Shown: positions 9,084 to 18,825 of the stretch, in pieces | Position numbering within the stretch: the stretch's first letter is position 1 | How the letters are laid out: the number at the start of each line of letters is the position of its first letter | The notes under the pieces: generated by a model | What the model was told of the DNA's origin: nothing | Database searches by the model: none | Seen by the model: only the letters and a program-made list of their open reading frames with translations | Position numbers and translations under genes: made by a program | NCBI RefSeq assembly: GCF_021295095.1 | Contig: NZ_JAJLQX010000021.1 | Coordinates: forward strand, 1-54,096 | Source of the DNA: Phocaeicola oris | Lineage (GTDB): Bacteria > Bacteroidota > Bacteroidia > Bacteroidales > Bacteroidaceae | Length of the DNA stretch: 54,096 nucleotides | Reading direction: 5' to 3'

Positions 9084-11765
9084 TCAATTTCTTTCGTTTT
9101 CATCAATTATATTTCTAATCTTCTCATTTATTTTGTCGCATTTTATTAACTCTTCAATAGAGAGATGCATGCGATATCGCCAATAGTAACGTGGAATGGC
9201 CGGAATATTAATTCTCTCAGCTTCTACATTCTTATTTCTAATGTCTTCATCCATGGAAAGCCAGTCTTGAAACGAGAGAATGCAGAGGATAGATGGACAT
9301 TCCAAATGCCGTTTAATGATTTCTTCACATACCCATCCAGAAGCAATTTTTGGCGTCTCGTCCCAATGTCCCATGATGTGCTTGTAAAAATGTGATGTCT
9401 GATTATAATTTTCTTCCCACCACCCTCGCAAAGTTGACATGTCGTGAGTAGAAATGGTACAAACCGATCTATACGGATATTCCCAAACATGGCCGAATTC
9501 GTGTGCCGGATTCTTAGGCATACGTTGAATCTCAAGGCTTAGAATCTCCAGTTCGTTCATTACCCAAGGTACACAATCAGGAACCATGCCGAGGTCTTCT
9601 CCACAGCATAACATGGAAGTGGACTGAGTAAGGGTAGGTAACTTCTTCATTGCTTGTTCATACCAGAATCGGTTGTGGCGTTTATAATAGTAGTCGTTAT
9701 ACAGATTGTTGAATGCTTCTTTCTCTTTCCAACTTAACTGTTTATATACATAGTCATTCTGTACGGCAATACGAGGATGATACAGATTTTTGTCTTTACG
9801 GTCGGGCACAAAGAGTACATCACTGATTAAAGAATAAAGTCCTTCTTTTATAGTAAGGCTTTCTTCATCGGATTTATTAGCAAAGTAGGCTTCCACCTTT
9901 CTTTGTGTATCGAATTTCGGTTGCATGGAATAAATGTCATGATGTTCATGTCTTAAGAAATGACGGACGACATATTCCGATTTCTCACCGAATTTCTCCT
10001 TGATGATTTTGTCATTGATAAAAGGCTTGGTCATAAATTCTTTCTGGAACGGTAACCCGTAACTTTCTATCTCTGAAGTGCTCATTGGCAGAGATGGAAC
10101 AAACTGTCCGAGAAGCCCATGAACCGAATGAGTTGGAATTTCCCAAATGCGAAAGAATCCAAGGATATGATCTATTCTGTAAGCCGTAAAGTATTCTGCC
10201 ATTTTGCGGAATCGTTTTTGCCACCACTGATAGTTGTCTTTCTCCATGACATCCCAATTATAAGTTGGAAATCCCCAGTTCTGCCCATTGGCGGAGAATG
10301 CATCCGGCGGAGCTCCGGCCTGACCGTTCATGTTAAAGTAGTAAGGCTCAATCCATGCTTCAACACTGTTGCGACTAATGCCTATAGGAATATCGCCTTT
10401 CAGAATAACTCCTTTCTCGCGAGCATAGTCACTGGCGTTGAGTAATTGGATATGAAGCAAATACTGTACATAGTAATAGAATGAGATTTCGTTGTATGAC
10501 TTGCTTTTCGTATCACAGAGATTATCAATATCTTCTTTTTTATAGATGGTATATTCCGGCCATTCACTGAATTTAGGTGTGCCATATTTGTCTCTTAGGA
10601 AAGAGAAAGCCGCATAAGGCTGCAACCAATGCGCGTTTTTTTGATAAAACTCTTTAAAGCTGTTAGTTGATAGTTTCCTTTTCCCCTCTTGTTTGAATAG
10701 TAGTTTCAAGTACGAGCGTTTAGCTTCGTTTACTGCTTCATAATCAACTTGAGGAAGTGCATTAAGTTCTTGTTGTTTGGTATCATATTCACTTTGCAGC
10801 TTTTCATCTTTCAATTTTTCAACCTGTCTTAGGTCAATGTACATAGGATGGAAAGCGTAGATAGATATACTATTATAAGGGTATGAGTCTGTCCATGTAT
10901 TTGTAATGGTTGTATCGTTGATAGGTAAAATCTGTATAGCATGTTGATGGGTGAGTACTGCCCAGTCAATCATCTTTTTTAAGTCGCCGAAGTCCCCAAC
11001 TCCAAAACTTCCTTCACTTTTTAATGAGAATATAGGAATAGTGGTTCCGGCAACCTTTGGAAGTTTTGCGTTGAAAAAGACTTCCGCTTCGGGCGTAGTA
11101 TAAATTCTTGTAGGATGAACGTCGCATTGGTTGATGATACGGTTATTGTGATTTTCCCACTCAACCACTTTATTCGTTTTCTCGTCTATGGCAACAAACT
11201 TGTATTCTAAAGGATAATTCAATTGAGATGCATCAATAACAGCAATCCATTCGTTCTGCTTAATTTCGAACATCTCAATAGGTTTTTCCGGATTCCAATT
11301 GCCAAAGACTTCTCCATTTCCACTAATCCCCAACTTTTGATTTCTATGTCGTAAAGTAGGACAGAGAGCTCTAAAAATAATATTTCCTGCAGTGGAATAG
11401 TTAAATGAATGTTCTATTGGCAGAAGATAATGTCTGCTGAAAGCGGAACTATATAGAAAGCTGTTGATAGGTAAGTCTCTCCAATTGTCGTCTACTTGTA
11501 TACAGATATCTTTTTTGCTAACGATAGTAGGGATGATGTGCTGCATATTGCCCCTCTCCAACCGGATACACCGGTGATTACGATATACACCATACCTATA
11601 AGAAAGGATTTTGTCTTTTTCTTCTACTTCATATTCCGTTTTTCCTTCCCAGATGATGCCATCTCTTGTACTGAGTGGAATAAGTTTTGTTTCATTCCCA
11701 TTTATGTTAACACCAATTTCTTCTCCCCAAGCAGTGCGATACTCAATTCGAAATGTGATTTTCAT
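9084..11765 (-). CDS. malQ: 4-alpha-glucanotransferase (amylomaltase), GH77 with N-terminal CBM20 domains
   Basis: Cytoplasmic GH77 enzyme (893 residues) that disproportionates maltodextrins, releasing glucose for glycolysis. No signal peptide. Two starch-binding-type (CBM20) domains occupy about residues 1-230: the first opens with FRIEYRTAWGEEIGVNING, the second has NQKLGISGNGEVFGNWNPEKPIEM. The catalytic domain shows the GH77 elements PIGISRNSVEAW, GAPPDAFSANGQNWGFPTYNWD, nucleophile Asp532 in YRIDHILGFFRIWEIP, acid/base Glu723 in CGEDLGMVPDCV, and Asp775 in STHDMSTLRGWW. CBM20-bearing MalQ enzymes are usual in Bacteroides and plants and longer than the E. coli type. It is the first gene of the malQ-MFS unit; no promoter consensus was found in the 217 bases upstream. 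Confidence 0.95.
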   Translation of the reverse strand: MKITFRIEYRTAWGEEIGVNINGNETKLIPLSTRDGIIWEGKTEYEVEEKDKILSYRYGVYRNHRCIRLERGNMQHIIPTIVSKKDICIQVDDNWRDLPINSFLYSSAFSRHYLLPIEHSFNYSTAGNIIFRALCPTLRHRNQKLGISGNGEVFGNWNPEKPIEMFEIKQNEWIAVIDASQLNYPLEYKFVAIDEKTNKVVEWENHNNRIINQCDVHPTRIYTTPEAEVFFNAKLPKVAGTTIPIFSLKSEGSFGVGDFGDLKKMIDWAVLTHQHAIQILPINDTTITNTWTDSYPYNSISIYAFHPMYIDLRQVEKLKDEKLQSEYDTKQQELNALPQVDYEAVNEAKRSYLKLLFKQEGKRKLSTNSFKEFYQKNAHWLQPYAAFSFLRDKYGTPKFSEWPEYTIYKKEDIDNLCDTKSKSYNEISFYYYVQYLLHIQLLNASDYAREKGVILKGDIPIGISRNSVEAWIEPYYFNMNGQAGAPPDAFSANGQNWGFPTYNWDVMEKDNYQWWQKRFRKMAEYFTAYRIDHILGFFRIWEIPTHSVHGLLGQFVPSLPMSTSEIESYGLPFQKEFMTKPFINDKIIKEKFGEKSEYVVRHFLRHEHHDIYSMQPKFDTQRKVEAYFANKSDEESLTIKEGLYSLISDVLFVPDRKDKNLYHPRIAVQNDYVYKQLSWKEKEAFNNLYNDYYYKRHNRFWYEQAMKKLPTLTQSTSMLCCGEDLGMVPDCVPWVMNELEILSLEIQRMPKNPAHEFGHVWEYPYRSVCTISTHDMSTLRGWWEENYNQTSHFYKHIMGHWDETPKIASGWVCEEIIKRHLECPSILCILSFQDWLSMDEDIRNKNVEAERINIPAIPRYYWRYRMHLSIEELIKCDKINEKIRNIIDENERN

Positions 11766-11982
11766 AATAAAACTTATTAAATTTTTATTTGGTGGTAAAT
11801 TTAGTTTATTCTATTCACTTTTCATTCATTAAAGACTAAAAATATGAATGAAAAGACTTTTTGGACTTTATGTTGTTCTTTCTTGTTTGATTTTAATTAT
11901 CTTTTATCCCTTCAATAACGTAGGAATATTTTTTATGGTGATTTATGAGTCGCGGCTTCTTCTATAGAAGGAAAGAACGTAA
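11766..11982. other. Intergenic spacer upstream of malQ
   Basis: An AT-rich stretch that should hold the malQ promoter on the minus strand. I found no TAnnTTTG match and no open frame with coding character. Apart from the palindrome TTCTATAGAA near 11959, nothing notable is seen. Confidence 0.4.
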
Positions 11983-12018
11983 ATAAAAAGAGGATGCGTC
12001 GTTTGGACACATCCTCTT
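11983..12018 (-). terminator. Rho-independent terminator of gyrB
   Basis: On the minus strand AGAGGATG pairs with CATCCTCT (plus positions 11989-11996 and 12010-12017) and is followed by TTTTTATTT. It lies 53 bases after the gyrB stop codon. Confidence 0.8.
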
Positions 12019-12070
12019 CCCTCGATTGTAAGATGCGAGGATGGATTTGTTATTTAGTTAAATAATAGCC

Positions 12071-14083
<2,013 letters not shown>

Positions 14084-14156
14084 TCAATGAGTTTTCCATC
14101 AATTAATACCTAAAATAAGTGAAATAAAAAGAGGGATCCTTTTGGAAATTCCTCTT

Positions 14157-14191
14157 TAAACAACAAAAGACCGAATGGTTTCATTCGGTCT
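14157..14191 (-). terminator. Rho-independent terminator of rpsT
   Basis: A perfect 10-bp stem AGACCGAATG/CATTCGGTCT (14168-14177 and 14182-14191) has a 4-nt loop. It is followed on the minus strand by TTTTGTTGTTT, and begins 33 bases past the rpsT stop. Confidence 0.88.
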
Positions 14192-14224
14192 GTATTTCTT
14201 TATCTGAAAAAGAATCTTAACTCT

Positions 14225-14476
14225 TTAGAGCTTATTGATATAAGCGCACAAACTGGACTTCAGATTAGCTGCTTTATTCTTGTGGATGATATGGACGTTT
14301 GCCAATTTATCCAACATTTTCTGCATAGAAGGATATGCTTTTAATGCTTCCTCTTTATCTGTAGTGCTACGAAGCTTCTTCAACGCATTACGCATGGTCT
14401 TTGCGTAATAACGATTATGAAGTCTTTTAACTTCTGTTTGTCTTATTCTCTTAATGGATGATTTGTGATTTGCCAT
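14225..14476 (-). CDS. rpsT: 30S ribosomal protein S20
   Basis: Small basic protein of 83 residues that binds 16S rRNA early in 30S assembly. The family start [35 protein letters not shown] and the C-terminal helix [23 protein letters not shown] are clear, and length is normal for S20. It lies 44 bases downstream of tRNA-Glu on the same strand, with no terminator between them. It may be read from the tRNA promoter, or from its own signal in the short gap, which I could not identify. A strong terminator follows. Confidence 0.97.
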   Translation of the reverse strand: MANHKSSIKRIRQTEVKRLHNRYYAKTMRNALKKLRSTTDKEEALKAYPSMQKMLDKLANVHIIHKNKAANLKSSLCAYINKL

Positions 14477-14520
14477 CTCGACTAATCTTTAATTAATTGT
14501 TCTTTTTTCTTTGTTATTTG

Positions 14521-14592
14521 TAGCCTCTACGGGAATCGAACCCATATTACCAGAATGAAAATCTGACGTCCTAACCGTTAGACGAAGAGGCC
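14521..14592 (-). tRNA. tRNA-Glu (anticodon TTC)
   Basis: A 72-nt cloverleaf: acceptor GGCCTCT pairs with AGAGGCT, followed by discriminator A. The D-arm region TCGTCTAACGGTTAGGA, the anticodon arm CAGATTTTCATTCTG with TTC in the loop, and the T-arm GGGTTCGATTCCC are all present. The 3' CCA is not encoded (the next bases read CAA). It lies just upstream of rpsT on the same strand. Confidence 0.97.
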
Positions 14593-14634
14593 ATTCGGCA
14601 CTTTAAGCAACTATTTTGTGCCTGAAAGCGGATG

Positions 14635-14666
14635 CAAAGGTATGAACTCTTTTTTTTACTCACAAG
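14635..14666 (-). promoter_or_regulatory. Promoter of tRNA-Glu (and perhaps rpsT)
   Basis: On the minus strand CTTG (14663-14666) is followed after 20 bases by TACCTTTG (14635-14642). This is a near-perfect match to the Bacteroides form TTTG-N19-21-TAnnTTTG. Transcription would start about 35 bases before the tRNA. Confidence 0.7.
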
Positions 14667-14715
14667 TATTTTGAGCATTTTTTTTATAAAAATATTTTTT
14701 TGAGGTGAAAACACC

Positions 14716-14723
14716 TATATTTG
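14716..14723 (+). promoter_or_regulatory. Predicted -7 box of recO, only 4 bases before its ATG
   Basis: TATATTTG fits TAnnTTTG and ends 4 bases before the recO start codon at 14728. If used, the mRNA would start at or next to the ATG (leaderless). No -33 TTTG lies at the standard distance; TTTG at 14699-14702 is only 13 bases upstream. Confidence 0.4.
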
Positions 14724-14727
14724 TACT

Positions 14728-15453
14728 ATGTTTCAAAAGTTGGTTGGCATTGTCCTTCACAGTATTAAATACAATGATTCGATGAATATTGTCGATATCT
14801 ATACTCAGCAATCGGGTAGGGGTTCTTATCTGGTAAGAGTATCCCGTTCTCGAAAATCGGGTGTTAAGACTGTCCTTTTCCAACCGCTGGCATTTGTTGA
14901 GTTTGAGGCGGACTGTCGCCCGAACGCTCATATTTATCCGATACGGAGCGCGAAGTCATGGTTTCCATTCGCGACTATTCCCTATAATCCGTATAAGTCG
15001 GCTATGGCTTTATTCCTTTCGGAGTTTCTCTATCGGGTTTTACGAGAGGAAGAGGAGAATGTTCCGCTTTTTGCTTATCTTGAGAATTCCATTCGATGGC
15101 TTGATGCCTGCGAAAAAGATTTTTCAAATTTCCATTTAGTTTTTCTCATTCGCCTGTCACGTTTTATCGGGCTCTATCCGAATACAGAAAATTATATGCC
15201 GGGGTGCTATTTTGATATGATGAATGCACAGTTTACTCCTTTTCTTCCCACACACGGGGCTTATCTGAGCCAAGAGGAATCGGCTGTAGTTCCTAATTTT
15301 ATGCGAATGAATTATGAAACGATGCATATATTCAAGATGAATCGTATGCAGAGAAATCGCTGCCTGACGATTATAAATGGTTATTATCGGTTACATTTGC
15401 CGGATTTTCCTGTATTAAAGTCGATTGATGTGTTGAAAGAACTCTTTTCTTAA
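14728..15453 (+). CDS. recO: DNA repair protein RecO
   Basis: RecO (241 residues) works with RecR to load RecA on SSB-coated single-stranded DNA during gap repair. The N-terminal OB-fold shows the family opening [44 protein letters not shown] helical middle part ([52 protein letters not shown]) and a C-terminal helix ([22 protein letters not shown]) follow. The zinc-finger cysteines of some RecO proteins are not evident, as is common in Bacteroidota. It is divergent from tRNA-Glu, and an IS982-family element lies 33 bases after its stop. Confidence 0.9.
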   Translation: MFQKLVGIVLHSIKYNDSMNIVDIYTQQSGRGSYLVRVSRSRKSGVKTVLFQPLAFVEFEADCRPNAHIYPIRSAKSWFPFATIPYNPYKSAMALFLSEFLYRVLREEEENVPLFAYLENSIRWLDACEKDFSNFHLVFLIRLSRFIGLYPNTENYMPGCYFDMMNAQFTPFLPTHGAYLSQEESAVVPNFMRMNYETMHIFKMNRMQRNRCLTIINGYYRLHLPDFPVLKSIDVLKELFS

Positions 15454-15486
15454 TATTATCGTTTAGCTTATTTTTCTTTATTAGTT

Positions 15487-16535
15487 ACGCGAGTTCGGGT
15501 TAATAAAGTCCTTTTAAAAGTTGGTAATCTCGTTAGTTTTTTTTGTAACTTTATAGTTGAAAATCAAGAACTTACAAAAGAACTAAGCGATGATTACCAA
15601 AGACAAAGTTATAGAAATTTTCTGTATTATTGATGAGTTTGATAAGAATTTGAATGTTGAACTGAGTAAAAACCTGTGTTTACCATCCTACAACAGCAAT
15701 GGTAAACGTTGCAGAAATCGTAAGGGAAGGCTTTCTGAAAGTGAAATCATGACGATCCTTGTATGCTATCATTTCGGTACATACCGTAATTTCAAGGAGT
15801 ATTATCAGAACTGTATCCGTGTGTGGCTCAGGCATGAATTCCCTGCTGCCGTCTCCTATAATCGTTTTGTTGAACTCATGCCCCGTGTGTTCTTTAAGAT
15901 GATGTTGTTCATGAAACTCCATGCCTTCGGTAAGTGTACAGGCATAACGTTCGTTGACAGCACGATGATTCCTGTATGTCACAATGTAAGACGGCATTTC
16001 AACAAGGTCTTTGCCGGTCTTGCCAAGAACGGAAAGGGTACCATGGGCTGGTGCCATGGGTTCAAGCTGCATCTGCTTTGTAATGATTCAGGTGAAGTGA
16101 TAACATTCTGTCTTACAGGGGCAAACGTAGATGACAGGGACAGCAGAGTATGGACGGTATTTACAAAGGTTCTATATGGAAAGGTATTTGCTGACAGAGG
16201 ATACATCAAACAGGAACTCTTCGAGAGTCTGTTCGGTCAAGGTATTCAACTCGTTCATGGTCTTAAAGCAAGAATGAAGAATAAACTTATGCCTATGTGG
16301 GACAAGATGATGCTGAGAAAAAGATATATCATCGAGTGCATCAATGAACTGCTAAAGAACAAAGCGAACCTTGTACACTCACGACACCGATCGATACATA
16401 ATTTTATTATGAACTTATGTTCTGCCCTTACTGCATATTGCTTTTTTGAGAATAAGCCAGAGGCACTGCCGGTATATGTGGAAAAATCAAGGCAGTTAGA
16501 ACTGTTCGCATACTAAACTTATCCCGAACTGGCGT
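15487..16535 (+). mobile_element. Complete IS982-family insertion sequence with 7-bp target duplication
   Basis: The element is 1049 bp. Its terminal inverted repeats begin ACGCGAGTTCGGG on the left (15487-15499) and, on the reverse complement of the right end, ACGCCAGTTCGGG (16523-16535), 12 of 13 identical. The direct duplication ATTAGTT flanks it at 15480-15486 and 16536-16542. Size, ends and target duplication fit IS982, and an intact transposase lies inside. The perfect duplication and open gene suggest a recent insertion in the spacer after recO. Confidence 0.92.
15590..16516 (+). CDS. IS982-family transposase
   Basis: Intact 308-residue DDE transposase. The IS982 N-terminal helical part (MITKDKVIEIFCIIDEFDKNLNVEL) is followed by RLSESEIMTILVCYHFGTYRNFKEYY and the catalytic blocks ITFVDSTMIPVCHNVRRH, GWCHGFKLHLLCNDSGEVITFCLTGANVDDR and GKVFADRGYIKQELFE. 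The Glu-containing block is RYIIECINELLKNKANLVHSRHRS. It fills the element between the terminal repeats and starts 103 bases inside the left end. Related copies occur in Porphyromonas and Bacteroides. There is no frameshift or stop, so it could be active. Confidence 0.93.
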   Translation: MITKDKVIEIFCIIDEFDKNLNVELSKNLCLPSYNSNGKRCRNRKGRLSESEIMTILVCYHFGTYRNFKEYYQNCIRVWLRHEFPAAVSYNRFVELMPRVFFKMMLFMKLHAFGKCTGITFVDSTMIPVCHNVRRHFNKVFAGLAKNGKGTMGWCHGFKLHLLCNDSGEVITFCLTGANVDDRDSRVWTVFTKVLYGKVFADRGYIKQELFESLFGQGIQLVHGLKARMKNKLMPMWDKMMLRKRYIIECINELLKNKANLVHSRHRSIHNFIMNLCSALTAYCFFENKPEALPVYVEKSRQLELFAY

Positions 16536-16697
16536 ATTAGTTGTTCTGTTTTGTTTGAAGGAATTGGTTTATTTTATGGGAGTCCGACGAATTCAAAAGG
16601 GTGTATATCATACATTTCTGTTCCTTTTTAGGTGGTTACATCATGTTTTGGGAAATCAACCCTGATCAGCCACAGATTTGATGCCCATGAATTTGGA

Positions 16698-16807
16698 AAG
16701 TGATACGTATGAGTTGCTCAACTGATGCGGATGAGTTGACAAGTTCATCCGCATCAGTTGATCGGTTCATGCGGATGAGTTGAATGATTCATGCGTATCA
16801 CTTTTTC
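16698..16807. repeat. 22-bp array A, five units
   Basis: Five abutting units start at 16698, 16720, 16742, 16764 and 16786. The shared core is TSATNCGNATGAGTTG, with unit 3 carrying the central 10-mer reverse-complemented. TCAACTGATGCGGATGA (16718-16734) and TCATCCGCATCAGTTGA (16745-16761) form a perfect 17-bp stem with a 10-nt loop. The first and last units also pair (AAAGTGATACGTATGA with TCATGCGTATCACTTT, one mismatch), and the array ends in TTTTT. It lies in the convergent spacer between recO (now plus an IS) and yqeY. Confidence 0.9.
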
Positions 16808-16827
16808 GGTTGTTATATATAAAGTAC

Positions 16828-16873
16828 AAAAAAGAGTCTCGTCATAAGTTATGATACTGATGGCGAGATTCTT
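16828..16873 (-). terminator. Terminator of the dcw/yqeY transcription unit
   Basis: On the minus strand AAGAATCTCG pairs with CGAGACTCTT (one mismatch) and is followed by TTTTTTG. It lies just after the yqeY stop codon and probably ends the long dcw transcript. Confidence 0.7.
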
Positions 16874-16897
16874 AACAGTTGCTTTAAAATGGAATGC

Positions 16898-17347
16898 TTA
16901 CGCAAGTAAAGATCTCACTTTGGCAGATATATCTTTGCCTTCGGCTTTACCGGCCAGCTCTTTGGTAGCGGCACCCATTACTTTTCCCATATCTTTCATA
17001 GATGTAGCGCCCACTTTCGCTATGATGGCTTTAATAGCTGCTTCAAGTTCTTCGGCATTCATCATTTTAGGCAAATATTGTTCGATGACTTTTACCTGCG
17101 CATATTCTTCTTCGGCCAAGTCCGGACGATTTTGTTGTTTGTATAGTTCGCCTGATTCGTTGCCTTGTTTGGCTAATTTCATCAGAATTTTCAATGCGTC
17201 GGTATCAGTCAATGTATCATTAGCTCCGGGGGCAGTCTTTGCCTCAAGGAATACTTTTTTGACATTACGCAGCGTTTCCAGTTTTACTTTATCTCTGGCT
17301 TTCATGGCTTCTTTAATGTCGTTACTGATTTGATCAAATAAATCCAT
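16898..17347 (-). CDS. GatB/YqeY-domain protein
   Basis: A 149-residue YqeY-family protein. The fold is the tRNA-binding tail domain of GatB, and its cellular role is not well established. The family start MDLFDQISNDIKEAMKARDKVKLETLRNVKKVFLEAK, the central EEYAQVKVIEQYLPKMMNAEELEAAIKAII, and the C-terminal KDMGKVMGAATKELAGKAEGKDISAKVRSLL are all present, so it is full length. It begins 15 bases after the ftsZ stop on the same strand, with no terminator between, so it is the last gene of the dcw operon here. Confidence 0.9.
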   Translation of the reverse strand: MDLFDQISNDIKEAMKARDKVKLETLRNVKKVFLEAKTAPGANDTLTDTDALKILMKLAKQGNESGELYKQQNRPDLAEEEYAQVKVIEQYLPKMMNAEELEAAIKAIIAKVGATSMKDMGKVMGAATKELAGKAEGKDISAKVRSLLA

Positions 17348-17362
17348 AGTTGTATTTAATTA

Positions 17363-18796
17363 TTAAAATGTAATTGTTAGATTTTCGTTTTCTTCTTTAG
17401 GTTGAGTCGAAGCTTTTTCTTCATCGGCTTTCGATTTAATGCCATCAAGGACAATCTTCGTGCGGGTATAGGTGGGAGTGGTATCAACAGCGCTGATGAT
17501 ATCGTCATTATCCAAGTCTTCCAGCGAGAAGATATAGACATTTAGGTGACGTTTCTTTTTTGTAGAGTTTGCTATGTCTTTGCCATAGTATTCGGTACGT
17601 CTGTTCTCTTTCTTCTCGTCCTCGATTTCCTGTTCTTCCAATCTTTTCTGTTCAGCAATAGTACGTTTGTTGATGACTTCTTCCATGCCCGGAATATTCT
17701 TAATTCCAAATCCGGTGGCAAGAACAGTGAACTTAACACGCTGGTCGAGTGACTCATCAATATAAAGTCCCCACTTGGTCTCCACATCTGTTCCAAATCG
17801 GGACATAAAATCGTGTACTTCGTTCATTTCTTCCATCATCAGTTCGTTCTTCGTGCTGAATGAGATGTTGAACAGAATCTTTTTTGAGTTGAAAATATCA
17901 TTATTATTTAGCAATGGTGAATGTAGCGCGTCGTTAATAGCTTGAGTAACACGACTTTCACTTTCACCATAGCCGGTACTCATGATAGCTACACCACCAT
18001 CTTTCAAAACGGTTTTGACATCATTGAAATCCAAATTAATAGTTCCGCGAATAGTGATGATTTCTGCTATGCTCTTTGCTGCGATAGACAGTGTATCATC
18101 AGCCTTTCCGAAAGCGTTCATCACACTAAAGTCGGAATAGATATCACGGAGCCGTTCATTGTTGATAACAAGTAATGCATCAACATGTTTGCTCATTTCT
18201 TCTACACCGTCGAGAGCCTGATCTATTTTTTTGTTACCCTCGAATAGAAACGGGATAGTTACGATGCCGACAGTCAGGACTCCCATCTCTTTGGCTGTTT
18301 TTGCGATGATAGGAGCAGCTCCGGTTCCGGTTCCTCCACCCATTCCGGCTGTTATGAATACCATCTTACATCCATCGTTCAACATGTTTTTTACATCTTC
18401 TAAACTTTCTTCGGCAGCTTTTCGAGCTCTTTCCGGACGATTTCCCGCGCCAAGTCCCTCACTTCCAAGTTGGAGCTTGATAGGAACAGGAGATTCTTGC
18501 AGTGCTTGATTATCAGTGTTACAAACTACGAAAGTAACATCGTGAATACCTTCTTTATACATGTGGTTTACAGCGTTGCCACCACCGCCACCAACGCCAA
18601 TTACCTTGATAATGCTTGGATTCTTGCTATTATCAGGAAACACAAAGTTCAGTGGTTCATTGTCGGTTGGGCGATCTTCGCTACCAAACGAATTATTAGT
18701 AGGAGAAGTAGTTTTTACATCTGAATTTTTCTTGTTTTGTTCTTCAGTGTCTGAAAAATCAAAGCCCATTGGATTTATATTATCGTTTTCTGACAT
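17363..18796 (-). CDS. ftsZ: Cell division GTPase FtsZ
   Basis: Tubulin-like GTPase (477 residues) that polymerises into the Z-ring. After an unstructured 60-residue N-terminal extension comes IIKVIGVGGGGGNAVNHM. The tubulin signature GMGGGTGTGAAP is near residue 155, and the T7-loop region DFNDVKTVLKDGGVAIMSTGYG follows. The C-terminal linker is charged (residues about 380-420). The usual FtsZ tail peptide (IPxFLRR-like) that binds FtsA is not obvious; the protein ends in YTRTKIVLDGIKSKADEE and then LTITF. This may be a lineage-specific tail. It lies between ftsA (29-bp gap) and yqeY. Confidence 0.97.
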   Translation of the reverse strand: MSENDNINPMGFDFSDTEEQNKKNSDVKTTSPTNNSFGSEDRPTDNEPLNFVFPDNSKNPSIIKVIGVGGGGGNAVNHMYKEGIHDVTFVVCNTDNQALQESPVPIKLQLGSEGLGAGNRPERARKAAEESLEDVKNMLNDGCKMVFITAGMGGGTGTGAAPIIAKTAKEMGVLTVGIVTIPFLFEGNKKIDQALDGVEEMSKHVDALLVINNERLRDIYSDFSVMNAFGKADDTLSIAAKSIAEIITIRGTINLDFNDVKTVLKDGGVAIMSTGYGESESRVTQAINDALHSPLLNNNDIFNSKKILFNISFSTKNELMMEEMNEVHDFMSRFGTDVETKWGLYIDESLDQRVKFTVLATGFGIKNIPGMEEVINKRTIAEQKRLEEQEIEDEKKENRRTEYYGKDIANSTKKKRHLNVYIFSLEDLDNDDIISAVDTTPTYTRTKIVLDGIKSKADEEKASTQPKEENENLTITF

Positions 18797-18825
18797 AATC
18801 TTATTCTTTATAGGTTTGGCAATTA

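Noticed and set aside
16543-16697. Spacer between the IS982 element and array A
   Set aside because: I found no frame, hairpin with T-run or promoter match worth reporting.
16698-16807. The 22-bp arrays as CRISPR
   Set aside because: Units abut with no unique spacers, units vary among themselves, and no cas genes are in the window.
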